Source: Pseudomonadota bacterium
GTDB taxonomy: Bacteria > Bdellovibrionota > Bacteriovoracia > Bacteriovoracales > Bacteriovoracaceae
NCBI GenBank assembly: GCA_027488375.1
Contig: JAIYBW010000005.1
Location: 124,001-188,000, forward strand
Length of the DNA: 64,000 nt
Reading direction: 5' to 3'
Positions 35,760-44,141 of this stretch are shown piece by piece. Below the pieces are notes generated by a model. It was not told the origin of the DNA and ran no database searches. It saw only the letters and a list, made by a program, of their open reading frames with translations. Each line of letters starts with the position of its first letter. Within the stretch, counting starts at the first letter, position 1. A program made the translations under genes and the position numbers.

Positions 35760-36197
35760 TTAGGCCATCATTCCAGTTAGATCAACAACCTTACCAAGTG
35801 ATTTTGATTGTCTACCAGTAAAACTGCTTGATTCATCACGCTCAGACTCTTCCTTACACTGAATACAAAGTTCAGCAGTAGGTCGAGCAAGTAAACGTTC
35901 AAAACGAATCCAATCTCCACAATCAGAGCAAAGACCGAATTCATCTTTATCAAATTTCTTCAGAGCTTTTTCAATTTTCTTTGCGTAGAAAACTTCACGA
36001 TTTCTGAAACGAAGTAAGTGTGAATTTGTATAATCTGTTATTGATTGCTCGACCTCATCACTCCCTTCAGGGATGGCCAATTCAAGATTCGTTGTGCTGG
36101 CCTGATCGTTAAAAACAAGACTATTTTTTTCTTCCATTAATTTGTTCTTTAATGTTTCTAATTGTTTTTTAGTAAGTGCTCTAATTTTTTCGGCCAC
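35760..36197 (-). CDS. DksA/TraR-family zinc-finger transcription factor
   Basis: The 145-residue product has the DksA plan: an N-terminal coiled coil, an acidic tip (SDEVEQ, in place of DxxDxA with the second aspartate replaced by glutamate) and a four-cysteine finger (CSDC and CIQC, 17 residues apart). DksA proteins bind RNA polymerase's secondary channel and, with ppGpp, adjust transcription. The start is GTG 36197, with AGAGGAG seven bases upstream. An ATG 36 bases further up lacks such a site. It follows mglA closely. Confidence 0.82.
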   Translation of the reverse strand: MAEKIRALTKKQLETLKNKLMEEKNSLVFNDQASTTNLELAIPEGSDEVEQSITDYTNSHLLRFRNREVFYAKKIEKALKKFDKDEFGLCSDCGDWIRFERLLARPTAELCIQCKEESERDESSSFTGRQSKSLGKVVDLTGMMA

Positions 36198-36219
36198 GGA
36201 AAAACTCCTCTGTAAAAAA

Positions 36220-36810
36220 CTATTCAAGTCCACCCTTAATATTAAGGAGAACTGATTTTGATATCATTTTTAATGTCTCAAATACTCCATGTCCTTGAGA
36301 TGCGATAGCCTCAAATGCAGGATTTTTTCTTAAATTTAATTGCATTTGAAGATCCTCAACTGGCACGATATTTGGAAGATCTCTCTTGTTCCACTGCATT
36401 ACTAGAGGAACTTTATTTAAATCGTAACCTTGATCAAGTAAATTTCTCTCAAGCCCTTGCAAGGACTCTCGGTTCGAATCCATTCTTTCAACTTGAGAAT
36501 CGGCCACAAAAACGAGTCCATCTACGCCACGTAAAATTAATTTACGACTCGCTTCATAGAAAACTTGACCCGGCACCGTGTAGAGATGAAAACGTGTTTT
36601 AAAGCCTCGAATTTCACCTAAATCAAGAGGTAAAAAATCAAAAAAAAGTGTCCTCTCATTTTCAGTATTGAGAGTAATCATCTGCCCTTTATTTTGAGAA
36701 CTCGTTTTTTGATAGATGTACTGTATATTTGTTGTTTTTCCACCAAGACCTGGTCCGTAATAAACAATTTTACAATTAATTTCTTTCGTATGGTAATTAA
36801 CAAACGACAT
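36220..36810 (-). CDS. mglA: MglA-type small Ras-like GTPase
   Basis: MglA sets cell polarity in Myxococcus and controls prey-invasion and gliding-linked functions in Bdellovibrio. The 196-residue product has the P-loop GPGLGGKTTN near residue 19, the TVPGQVFYEA switch region near 78 (with the glutamine-containing PGQ), the FVADSQ segment and the G4 motif QWNKRDLP near 139. Length fits MglA exactly. It starts one base after the roadblock-like gene and precedes the dksA-like gene. Predator role is inference from the family. Confidence 0.93.
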   Translation of the reverse strand: MSFVNYHTKEINCKIVYYGPGLGGKTTNIQYIYQKTSSQNKGQMITLNTENERTLFFDFLPLDLGEIRGFKTRFHLYTVPGQVFYEASRKLILRGVDGLVFVADSQVERMDSNRESLQGLERNLLDQGYDLNKVPLVMQWNKRDLPNIVPVEDLQMQLNLRKNPAFEAIASQGHGVFETLKMISKSVLLNIKGGLE

Positions 36811-36811
36811 A

Positions 36812-37291
36812 TTAAATTCCGCCTAAAGCAAATAAACGATCCATTTCAGCATCGGTAATATCACTAAATAAATAGCCTTGCCGAACAAGAGTTGGAGTAT
36901 GACCCAATTTTTCTGGCACAAAATTTTTCTCTAAATTTTGTTTGGTTAGATTTAATTGATATTTCAACTGCGCAGGATTAATCGAGTCCTGATAAATGCA
37001 ACCTAAAAAATATTTTTTACCAGATAACGTAAATGGAAAAAGCATCAAACCATTAGAGGAGTTATCAAAACCTAAACGATAATCTAAAACCTTCTCCTGA
37101 GGATGAACAAGGGCCATCAAGGCTTCGGAGGCTTGCCAAAGACCACTTACCAAAGCTGAAACTGAGTTTGTTGTTTTATTTTGAATAGAATCGTAGATGG
37201 TAATTCCATCTTCTCTTGTGACGAAAAGCCTGACTCCAAGAGTTTGAGCTTTAGGGCCTAGTGATTGTTTAATATTTTCGATTAAACTCAT
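36812..37291 (-). CDS. Roadblock/LC7-like protein, possible MglA partner
   Basis: The 159-residue product has a roadblock-like pattern: a helix, then a strand GVRLFVTREDGITIYDS near 18-35, a long helix (VSALVSGLWQASEALMAL) and paired strands (NGLMLFPF, KYFLGCIYQ). The C-terminal 50 residues are separate. It is one base from mglA, and the MglA GAP, MglB, is a roadblock protein. Direct homology to MglB cannot be shown by eye. It could be a different regulator such as a GEF component. Confidence 0.6.
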   Translation of the reverse strand: MSLIENIKQSLGPKAQTLGVRLFVTREDGITIYDSIQNKTTNSVSALVSGLWQASEALMALVHPQEKVLDYRLGFDNSSNGLMLFPFTLSGKKYFLGCIYQDSINPAQLKYQLNLTKQNLEKNFVPEKLGHTPTLVRQGYLFSDITDAEMDRLFALGGI

Positions 37292-37299
37292 GTTCTTCC

Positions 37300-37896
37300 T
37301 TAAAACCTTTTTTTATTTTCTAGTGCTTTAGTAATTGTCATTGGATCCAAATATTCTAAACTTCCACCAATCGGAACACCAAATCCAATTCTTTCAATAT
37401 TAACAGATTGAGGAAAAATGGATTTAAGATACGAACAAGTGGCATCTCCTTCAACAGAGGGATTAAGTGCAAGTATAATCTCTTGAATATTTTTAGTAAC
37501 AACTTTGAGTTTTAATTCATCAAGTTTAAGTTCGTCTGGGCCAACACCAAGGAGTGGATTGAGAACTCCACCCAAAATATGATAGAGGCCTTTGAAATGA
37601 CCGCTTTTCTCAATCGCCATCAAATCAGATGCATTTTCGACGATACATAGAATACCAGCAGACTGTCGCTGCTCCTCAAGACAAATTGAACATAAATCAG
37701 CATCTGAAAACATTCCGCATTCGCGACAAAGTTTTAAATGCTGTAAAGAAGCCAGTGCTGAACCAACACTAACAAGCTCTGAGTTTTTCCAATTGGTCAT
37801 ACTCATCACCATTCTAAATGCGGTCTTTTCACCCACACCAGGCAGACGAGTAAGAGCTTCTACTGCATTTTTTATCACTTCTGGAAGTTGAATCAC
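37300..37896 (-). CDS. recR: Recombination mediator RecR
   Basis: RecR helps RecFO load RecA at gaps. The 198-residue product has the helix-hairpin-helix LTRLPGVGEKTAFRM near residue 17, the zinc finger CRECGMFSDADLCSIC near 57 and a Toprim domain (CIVENASDLMAIE, then GPDEL and NPSVEGDAT). Length is typical. It starts at GTG immediately after the ybaB stop. The dnaX-ybaB-recR order is widely conserved. Confidence 0.95.
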   Translation of the reverse strand: MIQLPEVIKNAVEALTRLPGVGEKTAFRMVMSMTNWKNSELVSVGSALASLQHLKLCRECGMFSDADLCSICLEEQRQSAGILCIVENASDLMAIEKSGHFKGLYHILGGVLNPLLGVGPDELKLDELKLKVVTKNIQEIILALNPSVEGDATCSYLKSIFPQSVNIERIGFGVPIGGSLEYLDPMTITKALENKKRF

Positions 37897-38205
37897 TTAG
37901 AAAAGTCCCGGGATATTCATTCCACCAGTAACTTTAGACATGGCCTGCTGAACCATATCTTGTGACTCTTTCATGGCCTGATTCACGGCCGTAAAAACGA
38001 GCTCTTCAAGTGTCGCAACATCATTAGGATCTACGCATTCTTTATTAATTGAAACGCTAAGTAATTGCTGTTTACCGTTAACCTTTACCTTAACCATACC
38101 TCCACCTGCTGAGGCTTCAACTTCTCTTTCCGCTAATTCATTTTGAAGTGTGGCAAGCTTGGCTTGCATTTGTTGCGCTTGTTTCATTAGATTATTCATA
38201 TTCAT
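37897..38205 (-). CDS. ybaB: YbaB/EbfC nucleoid-associated protein
   Basis: The 102-residue DNA-binding protein begins MNMNNLMKQAQQMQAKL and continues with VEASAGGGMVKVKVNGK near 30, the family hallmark. It forms dimers and binds the nucleoid. The ATG has TAGGAG seven bases upstream. It lies eight bases after dnaX and abuts recR, the common bacterial arrangement. Confidence 0.93.
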   Translation of the reverse strand: MNMNNLMKQAQQMQAKLATLQNELAEREVEASAGGGMVKVKVNGKQQLLSVSINKECVDPNDVATLEELVFTAVNQAMKESQDMVQQAMSKVTGGMNIPGLF

Positions 38206-38213
38206 AAAAACTC

Positions 38214-39818
38214 CTAATCATTAAGTATAATTTTATCAATCTTTGAATTAAAAATTTTCTCGGCTTCTTTGACATACGGGTCGTTAATAATACTTAAGCG
38301 TCTCTGTTCTTCACGGTTTTTTCTTTCTTCATCACCTAGCTCAACTTTTGTTTTGAAGTTCTTGTCTTTCTTTTCTTCATCACTCAGTAATTGAGACTTA
38401 ACTTCAATCGCATCTATTTCCATTTCAAAAAAATCGGCTAAATGATTCTTAAGTCTCGCATATGTTTCTTTTTCATCTAAAAAATCTTTAAAAACAGCCG
38501 CATTTTCAGGAAAGGCAATTTTGATGAGTAATGGTTTTACATCCACCCTGATGGCCTCAATCAGATTCCCATGCTCTAAATTAGCTGCAGTCGCCGGAGA
38601 AACATTTCTTAGATACACCAAAAAATCATCCCAATTTTTTGAGATTTTTTTAGGTGCAACTTTGATTTCAGGCTCCCCGGCCTCAGACTTTCCCAGTTGA
38701 GGCACCTCTCCTAATCTAGGATCATCGCCTTTCAAGATCGTTCTTCTGAGACAGATCTTTTGGAGCAACACCTGCACGACTTTTTCTGGACTTAAACTCG
38801 TAAGGGCCCAACTAAAATCTTTTACTAACGATTCATAAATCCAAAATAATTCCGCAATAGAAATGTCATGTAGAGTGTTTGGTTTTAAGATTTCCTGATC
38901 ATAAATAAGATTTTGCTGATCAATAGAATTAATCATTTGGTAAAAGTTATCTAGTATTTGATCACATAACTTCTTGAGATCTATATTTTCATCAATCAAT
39001 TCTTTAAAAACTTTAGAACATATAGATGTTTGGCCTAGTAAAATACTTGTTAAGAGTTCTCTCATGGCATTAGTGCCGGCCATACCAAGTGCTGCAGTGA
39101 GATTGTCTTCGCTGATTTCCTTTGATCCAGCGAGACCTAAGACCTGATCAAAAATTGAAAGCATATCTCGAACTGAGCCTCTACCAAGCTCAGCAATCTT
39201 TTGAGATGTTTTAGTGGAAGTAAAACTTATGCCTTCAGCCTGAGCAATCTTCAGAAGATGTTGCTTCAATATATCAACTGCTACATTCTTAAAATCATAG
39301 CGCTGGCATCGAGAAATTACCGTACCTAACAACTTATGCGGATCAGTTGTGGCAAGAATAAAAAGAGCATGGGCGGGTGGTTCTTCAAGTGTTTTTAAAA
39401 GTGCATTAAAGGCACTGACAGAAAGCATGTGAACTTCATCAATGACATAAATCTTGTACTGACCTCTTGTCGGTAAGTAGTTTACATTTTCAATGAGGGC
39501 CCTGACATCATCCACACTATTATTTGAAGCACCATCAATTTCAATATAGTCCATAGAGTGACCAGCATCTATGTCTTTGCAACTTACACACTCTAAGCAA
39601 GGATTGAAATCAGGTTTTCGATTTTCGCAACGAATGGCCTTTGCAAAAAGGCGAGCGATTGAGGTTTTCCCAACTCCACGAGTCCCTGTAAAAAGATAAG
39701 CATGAGCTAGTTTGTTCTGCTTAATAGCGTTTTGTAAGGTTCTTGTGACATGACTCTGCCCAACAACTTCTTCGAATTGTTTTGGTCGCCATTTCCTGGC
39801 CAGTACTTGATAGGCCAT
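38214..39818 (-). CDS. dnaX: DNA polymerase III subunits gamma/tau
   Basis: DnaX is the clamp-loader ATPase. The 534-residue product has the Walker A GTRGVGKTS near residue 45, the zinc-binding cysteines (CENRKPDFNPCLECVSC) near 65, the Walker B VIDEVHML near 125 and sensor 1 LATTDP near 155. The clamp-loader core ends near 365 and a charged tau-like tail follows. Whether a short gamma form is made by frameshifting is not visible. It is preceded by GGAG and, further upstream, by the SRP RNA gene, a conserved neighbour. Confidence 0.95.
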   Translation of the reverse strand: MAYQVLARKWRPKQFEEVVGQSHVTRTLQNAIKQNKLAHAYLFTGTRGVGKTSIARLFAKAIRCENRKPDFNPCLECVSCKDIDAGHSMDYIEIDGASNNSVDDVRALIENVNYLPTRGQYKIYVIDEVHMLSVSAFNALLKTLEEPPAHALFILATTDPHKLLGTVISRCQRYDFKNVAVDILKQHLLKIAQAEGISFTSTKTSQKIAELGRGSVRDMLSIFDQVLGLAGSKEISEDNLTAALGMAGTNAMRELLTSILLGQTSICSKVFKELIDENIDLKKLCDQILDNFYQMINSIDQQNLIYDQEILKPNTLHDISIAELFWIYESLVKDFSWALTSLSPEKVVQVLLQKICLRRTILKGDDPRLGEVPQLGKSEAGEPEIKVAPKKISKNWDDFLVYLRNVSPATAANLEHGNLIEAIRVDVKPLLIKIAFPENAAVFKDFLDEKETYARLKNHLADFFEMEIDAIEVKSQLLSDEEKKDKNFKTKVELGDEERKNREEQRRLSIINDPYVKEAEKIFNSKIDKIILND

Positions 39819-39951
39819 AACACTCCAAAAATTTTAGGTTTTTCGAGTCGCAAAATAGGAGAGATACTAGCTTAAGTCATGGCGCATATGCTTTGAATTG
39901 TAGAATTAATAGTGAATGTAAGAAAATTTAAGAACGTCATCTTTAATAATG

Positions 39952-39979
39952 TAAAACAGGTCGTTTGGAAGCTGTTTTA
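39952..39979 (-). terminator. Weak hairpin between the SRP RNA gene and dnaX
   Basis: TAAAACAG (39952-39959) and CTGTTTTA (39972-39979) are perfect 8-bp arms around a 12-base loop, about 70 bases past the SRP RNA. There is no long T-tract, so termination is uncertain. The rest of 39819-40046 is AT-rich, with no gene I can support. Confidence 0.3.
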
Positions 39980-40046
39980 GTTCTTAATTTATTTACTAAA
40001 TAAAAGATTAAAAATTGAAATAGATGAATTGTATTTAGAATTTTTT

Positions 40047-40148
40047 AGCAGCAGCCTGAAATAAACACAACACTCCAATCCGCTACCGTTGCTCCATTCC
40101 TGGCCTGGCGGGGTTGACGGCGAAATGCTCATCTAAGTCAGACTGCCG
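40047..40148 (-). ncRNA. ffs: Signal recognition particle RNA (4.5S type)
   Basis: On the minus strand the conserved SRP domain IV is plain: CCAGGCC, the GGAA tetraloop, then GGAGCAACGG, closed by CCCCG and CGGTAGCGG. The outer helix pairs 40138-40146 with 40051-40059 over nine pairs, which fixes the ends near 40148 and 40047 and gives about 100 nt. The tetraloop is closed by A-U, where C-G is usual. The RNA binds Ffh to target nascent membrane and secreted proteins. It lies upstream of dnaX, a frequent location in bacteria, and has its own promoter. Confidence 0.9.
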
Positions 40149-40154
40149 TTCGTG

Positions 40155-40183
40155 ATACTAAAACCGAAATAAAATTATGTAAA
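40155..40183 (-). promoter_or_regulatory. Promoter of the SRP RNA gene
   Basis: On the minus strand TTTACA (40178-40183), a 17-base spacer and TAGTAT (40155-40160). The -35 fits at five of six positions and the -10 at four of six. The predicted start, about seven bases on, coincides with the folded 5' end of the SRP RNA. Confidence 0.6.
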
Positions 40184-40201
40184 GGATTTAGAAATATCCG
40201 T

Positions 40202-40888
40202 TTATTGTCCACCCGCGTGACCGCTCTGCACAGAATTTGACTTAGGTTTATAAGGTGCGAGTTTATTAGATGTAAGGTCTTTATTATACCATTCACGATC
40301 TTCGTGATTTTTCCTCATATTCTGAGCACAAGAAGCTTCCATCTCGCCTTGCATTTTATTTAAGGCCTGATCCATTGGTAATTGTTTACCGTCGTAAGAC
40401 AAATCATATTCAAAACGGTCGTAAGGAAAAAAATATTTCACACTGACTTTGGTATCTAGCTTGTTTAAAACTTCTTTTGGAAAAAAATCCAATTCATCCT
40501 TGGATAAGTTTTTCATTTCAATTGAAAGACTCCCTGATTCTGCTTTTAATTTTGATTGAGTTCCCTGGACTGGAAAATGTTCAATCTCATCTGAACGTTG
40601 GTTATTTTCTATGATTTCTTCAAATTTATTTTTTGAATCCTCGAGTATCGATTCTCGTTGAGACCTAAACTGAGCAAACTTAAAACGACGGTCTAGAGTC
40701 CGTAGTTCATGACGGGCCTGGGAATTTTTAGGATGTTGGACCCATTCTTTTAACTCTTGCTCGCCTTTATCTATGTGAAAAGCTTCTTTAATTTTAACTG
40801 CAAGAAAGTCCTGTCCAGGAGCCAGGCAATTGGCAAGACTTTGAGTAGGAACAATGAGTAAAAATAAAACAGGGAGGACTATTTGCAT
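40202..40888 (-). CDS. Secreted or periplasmic protein of unknown function
   Basis: The 228-residue product has a signal peptide (MQIVLPVLFLLIVPTQSLA, likely cleaved after SLA) and a mature part that is highly charged and mostly helical. It contains two cysteines (one just after cleavage, ANC, and one near 200). The cysteine does not follow a lipobox closely enough to call a lipoprotein with confidence. I do not recognise a domain. It lies between a tRNA-Ser gene and the SRP RNA gene. Confidence 0.7.
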   Translation of the reverse strand: MQIVLPVLFLLIVPTQSLANCLAPGQDFLAVKIKEAFHIDKGEQELKEWVQHPKNSQARHELRTLDRRFKFAQFRSQRESILEDSKNKFEEIIENNQRSDEIEHFPVQGTQSKLKAESGSLSIEMKNLSKDELDFFPKEVLNKLDTKVSVKYFFPYDRFEYDLSYDGKQLPMDQALNKMQGEMEASCAQNMRKNHEDREWYNKDLTSNKLAPYKPKSNSVQSGHAGGQ

Positions 40889-40997
40889 GAAAAGAATAGT
40901 AATCGAGAAAAAGAATTTTAAGGCCTAAATACAATAAGACTTTAATTTTATGTAATTTTTTTGAAAAAAGATGCCAATTAATTTTGGCAAAAAAAGA

Positions 40998-41087
40998 TGG
41001 CGGAGATGGTGGGATTCGAACCCACGAACGGATTTCTCCGTTACACGCTTTCCAAGCGTGCTCCTTCAACCGCTCGGACACATCTCC
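40998..41087 (-). tRNA. tRNA-Ser (anticodon GGA)
   Basis: A 90-nt tRNA with long variable arm folds on the minus strand. The acceptor stem pairs GGAGATG with CATCTCC, the anticodon loop TTGGAAA reads GGA, the T arm is GTGGGTTCGAATCCCAC and CCA is encoded. The long variable arm ACGGAGAAATCCGT is typical of class II tRNAs. Confidence 0.97.
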
Positions 41088-41214
41088 GCTTAAAATTCTT
41101 AAAATTATTTTTAACACAACGGTATATTCTGTAGCAAGGTCATTATCTTACTGCGGTTTAGTTGAATTTAAGGTATTCAGTCATAGTGCAACGCAAACCA
41201 TTCAAAAATAAAAC

Positions 41215-42906
41215 ATGAATTTAACATCGTTTAAAGAGCACATTGAAAGTAAATTACCACTTTTCGTAATTTTAATCCTGGGCTTATTTATTCAATTTCA
41301 ACTCATAAAGTCAGATCCTATATTAGGTTATGATGACAAAATAATTCTAAAACCAATTATGGATGGGCATTATCCATGGGATCTAAATTACTATAAAGGG
41401 ATCCTGAGCGGTATAATATGGGATTTTCAACCGATAAGGGATCTAACATTTTCAATTGATTTCATTTTATCAAAATACACTGGATTCAAATTTTATCACC
41501 TTCAAAATTTTTTTTGGTGGCTATGCATATCTTATTTTCTTGATAAAACATTTCAAGTTTTAAATTTAAGTTTTAAGTTTAGATTAGGTCTTTTGCTTGT
41601 TTTTAGTTTTTATCCTATATTCTGGATTTCAGTTAGTTGGATTAGTGCTAGAAAACATCTTTTGGCAGCATTTTTTATTTTATTACCAACATTTTTAATC
41701 ATTAAAAATAAATTTTTGAAAAAAGACCTAAGCTTATCTAATCAAATTTTAATATATCTGAGTTACATTTTATCAATCCTATCTCAACCCATAAATATAC
41801 TTTGGCCAATCTTTTTCATATATTTTCAAAAGTCCAATATTAAAAAATATGCAACTTTGGTTACAGGAATAAATATTTCAGGACTCTTAATTATATTAGT
41901 GAACTTCTATTATTATAAATATGTTTACAGCCTGTTTTCTATTTTACCAAAGTTTGCAAGCAATATAGATCATTTTGAACTTTTTTCTCTAAAGATATTA
42001 TCAATTGGTAGAAGTTTTTTTCAGATTTTCATTCCAATATGGCCAACACCAACACCCTACTCTCAAGGGAGTATACTAAATATTATTGGGATTATACTAT
42101 TGGTCCTTTTTATATTTTTAATCTATAAACTTAAAAGAAATGATTTTAGACTTTTTTTACTTTTCATCTCACTGCCCTTTATTTTGGTCTTTACTGTTTC
42201 AACAAATATTTTTGGTTCAGATACATATCTAATTACTCCAGGCATTGGATTCTTCATCATCCTAGCATTATGCCTCAGAGACTATTTTAGTAAAATTGAA
42301 ACCCCTATTTTTATCATCCTTCTTTTAATTTCATTTTTTTGTTTTTACAAATCATCGGAAATTTCAAAAACTTTTCAATCTCAAGGAAAATTATTTTCAT
42401 ATGCATACAAAATAGAACCCACACCATTTAATTTAAGAACTCACTTAACAGAAACTCATAACAACAAAGAATACAATGAGTCTCTTAAGCTAGCTTTGAG
42501 ACTTATCGAGTGGGATCCTTATGGACCTCATGTCGATAAAACTTTTTCATCCATTATTTATTCTCTTCCACAAATAAGCATTCTTGAAAAAATTAAAATT
42601 TACCAGGCTGTTTTATCAGAAAAAAGAGATTTAAATTGGACTAAATATCACTTGTCAGCATCACTTGCTCAGCAAAATAATTTTTTACAAAGCTACAACC
42701 TATTAAACGAACTAAAGACAGAAGAATATTTTGAGTTCGAGGATAATATGTCTGTGGTCTTAGCAGAGAAATTTTATTTTTGTAAAATGTCAGAAGTCGA
42801 TTGTAATAAAACTGTTATGGAAATTAACTCCCTCAGGAATCATCAATTATGGAATCAATCAAGCTTTGAAAAAAGATTACAACAACTTAAAATTCATTTT
42901 AATTGA
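41215..42906 (+). CDS. GT-C-type membrane glycosyltransferase-like protein
   Basis: The 563-residue product has about ten membrane helices over residues 15-385, with an early acidic loop (GYDDKI near 40) and a luminal-loop pattern (IRDLTFSIDFILSKYTG near 75) like the protein O-mannosyltransferase/TMTC group. A C-terminal soluble part from about 390 to 563 is helical and TPR-like. The base composition is more AT-rich than the dcw genes, with many Ile, Lys and Phe codons. It lies next to a tRNA-Ser gene. It overlaps the end of tadA by 13 bases. Substrate is unknown. Confidence 0.6.
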   Translation: MNLTSFKEHIESKLPLFVILILGLFIQFQLIKSDPILGYDDKIILKPIMDGHYPWDLNYYKGILSGIIWDFQPIRDLTFSIDFILSKYTGFKFYHLQNFFWWLCISYFLDKTFQVLNLSFKFRLGLLLVFSFYPIFWISVSWISARKHLLAAFFILLPTFLIIKNKFLKKDLSLSNQILIYLSYILSILSQPINILWPIFFIYFQKSNIKKYATLVTGINISGLLIILVNFYYYKYVYSLFSILPKFASNIDHFELFSLKILSIGRSFFQIFIPIWPTPTPYSQGSILNIIGIILLVLFIFLIYKLKRNDFRLFLLFISLPFILVFTVSTNIFGSDTYLITPGIGFFIILALCLRDYFSKIETPIFIILLLISFFCFYKSSEISKTFQSQGKLFSYAYKIEPTPFNLRTHLTETHNNKEYNESLKLALRLIEWDPYGPHVDKTFSSIIYSLPQISILEKIKIYQAVLSEKRDLNWTKYHLSASLAQQNNFLQSYNLLNELKTEEYFEFEDNMSVVLAEKFYFCKMSEVDCNKTVMEINSLRNHQLWNQSSFEKRLQQLKIHFN

Positions 42907-43379
42907 TAGTTTTTTCTTCTTTCTCTAAAAAACTGAGAAAGGAGACGTGAGCATTCAAAATGTTTTAACCCACCAATAACAGAAAGCTGATGGTTAAAAC
43001 GTTTATCTTGATGGTGATAAAAACCCAAACTTAAGGCCCCACCTTTTGAATCATAAGCACCAAAAAAACACTGCTTAATTCTTGCTTGAACCATCGCACT
43101 TAGACACATAGGACAAGGCTCGAGAGTTACATAGAGAGAACAATCTGTTAATCGCCAACTTTGATTTTTCTTACCAGCTTCACTTAAACAAAGTAACTCA
43201 GCATGGGCGGTTGGGTTAAAGTGGGATTCTTTAAGATTGTACTGTTTTGAGATGATAGTTCCATCTGGTGAAACAAGAACGGCGCCTACAGGAACTTCAC
43301 CCGCTTTATAGGCCAATTCAGCCTCTTCAAGTGCGATGTTCATAAACCATAAATGATCTTGGAGGGTGGAACGAATCAT
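42894..43379 (-). CDS. tadA: tRNA-specific adenosine deaminase TadA
   Basis: TadA converts A34 to inosine in the ACG-anticodon tRNA-Arg. The 161-residue product has the zinc/catalytic motif HAEL near residue 60 and the PCPMC motif near 92, with the normal EVPVGAV segment near 28. The start ATG 43379 follows the membrane PilZ-like gene by two bases. A tRNA-Arg with an ACG anticodon is present in this window (52808-52883), which is TadA's expected substrate. Confidence 0.93.
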   Translation of the reverse strand: MIRSTLQDHLWFMNIALEEAELAYKAGEVPVGAVLVSPDGTIISKQYNLKESHFNPTAHAELLCLSEAGKKNQSWRLTDCSLYVTLEPCPMCLSAMVQARIKQCFFGAYDSKGGALSLGFYHHQDKRFNHQLSVIGGLKHFECSRLLSQFFRERRKNYQLK

Positions 43380-43381
43380 GA

Positions 43382-44110
43382 CTATTTGAAGGAAGCAAAT
43401 TTATTTCTGATTTTAATTTTTTTGCTTTCCTTCCAGTAGTTTGAGAGAAGCTTAAGGCGTTGTCTTTGCTCAAGATCAATATTGAGAAACTTGATACCAT
43501 AAATAATTGATCGACCCATAATAGGTTCTCTTTTCGATTTAACCTCTGCAAATAAAGTAAAATTTTGATTCAAAATTTCGATGTTTATTTGAATATGTTG
43601 ACCGACTTGAGTATGACAAAAAAGTTCTAAACAGGCGGCTCCTCGACGCAAATCCGAAATTCTTCCACGATATTGTCGACCATCTACCTCAGCATAACAG
43701 CGCAAATCAGATCGAAAACGAAAATCATATTCCCACCAGTGAACTCTTGGAAAATAAACAGGTGAAGAAATAATGTAGCAAGCGATACCAAGAAAGATGA
43801 AGCTCAGAAAATATAGAAATCCAATAAATCCATGATCAAGAACAAATACATTTCTCGTCATCGATATAAAATAATAACTCGCCAGAATAAATGAAATATT
43901 CCAATAAGAATAAAAAAGATGCGTTAGGGCTTTGAAATAAAAATTAAAAGTAAAAATGAGAAGTAAGAATTCAAATAAAAAAGAAATGTAAACGACTGAT
44001 CCAGTGACGAGGGCTTCGGACATAAAAGCAATAAAAACCACCAAAAACTGAATCAAAGTTAAAAACTTAACTTTATCGTAAGAATTTTGGAGGTTGAGAT
44101 TGAAAATCAT
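43382..44110 (-). CDS. Membrane protein with a degenerate PilZ-like domain
   Basis: The 242-residue product has about four membrane helices in residues 15-125 and a cytoplasmic PilZ-like domain from about 130. The arginine region (FRFRSDLR) and the second block (ISDLRRGAACLEL) resemble PilZ, but the block is D-x-R-x-G instead of D-x-S-x-x-G. Loss of the serine suggests weak or no c-di-GMP binding. It precedes tadA by two bases. Confidence 0.6.
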   Translation of the reverse strand: MIFNLNLQNSYDKVKFLTLIQFLVVFIAFMSEALVTGSVVYISFLFEFLLLIFTFNFYFKALTHLFYSYWNISFILASYYFISMTRNVFVLDHGFIGFLYFLSFIFLGIACYIISSPVYFPRVHWWEYDFRFRSDLRCYAEVDGRQYRGRISDLRRGAACLELFCHTQVGQHIQINIEILNQNFTLFAEVKSKREPIMGRSIIYGIKFLNIDLEQRQRLKLLSNYWKESKKIKIRNKFASFK

Positions 44111-44141
44111 TATTTTACTTAACGGTAATCTGCTGAAATTT

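Noticed and set aside
40984..41211. Plus-strand open frame of 75 codons across the tRNA-Ser (GGA) gene
   Set aside because: It is antisense to a tRNA and gives the GGIRTHE-type peptide that such antisense frames commonly produce.
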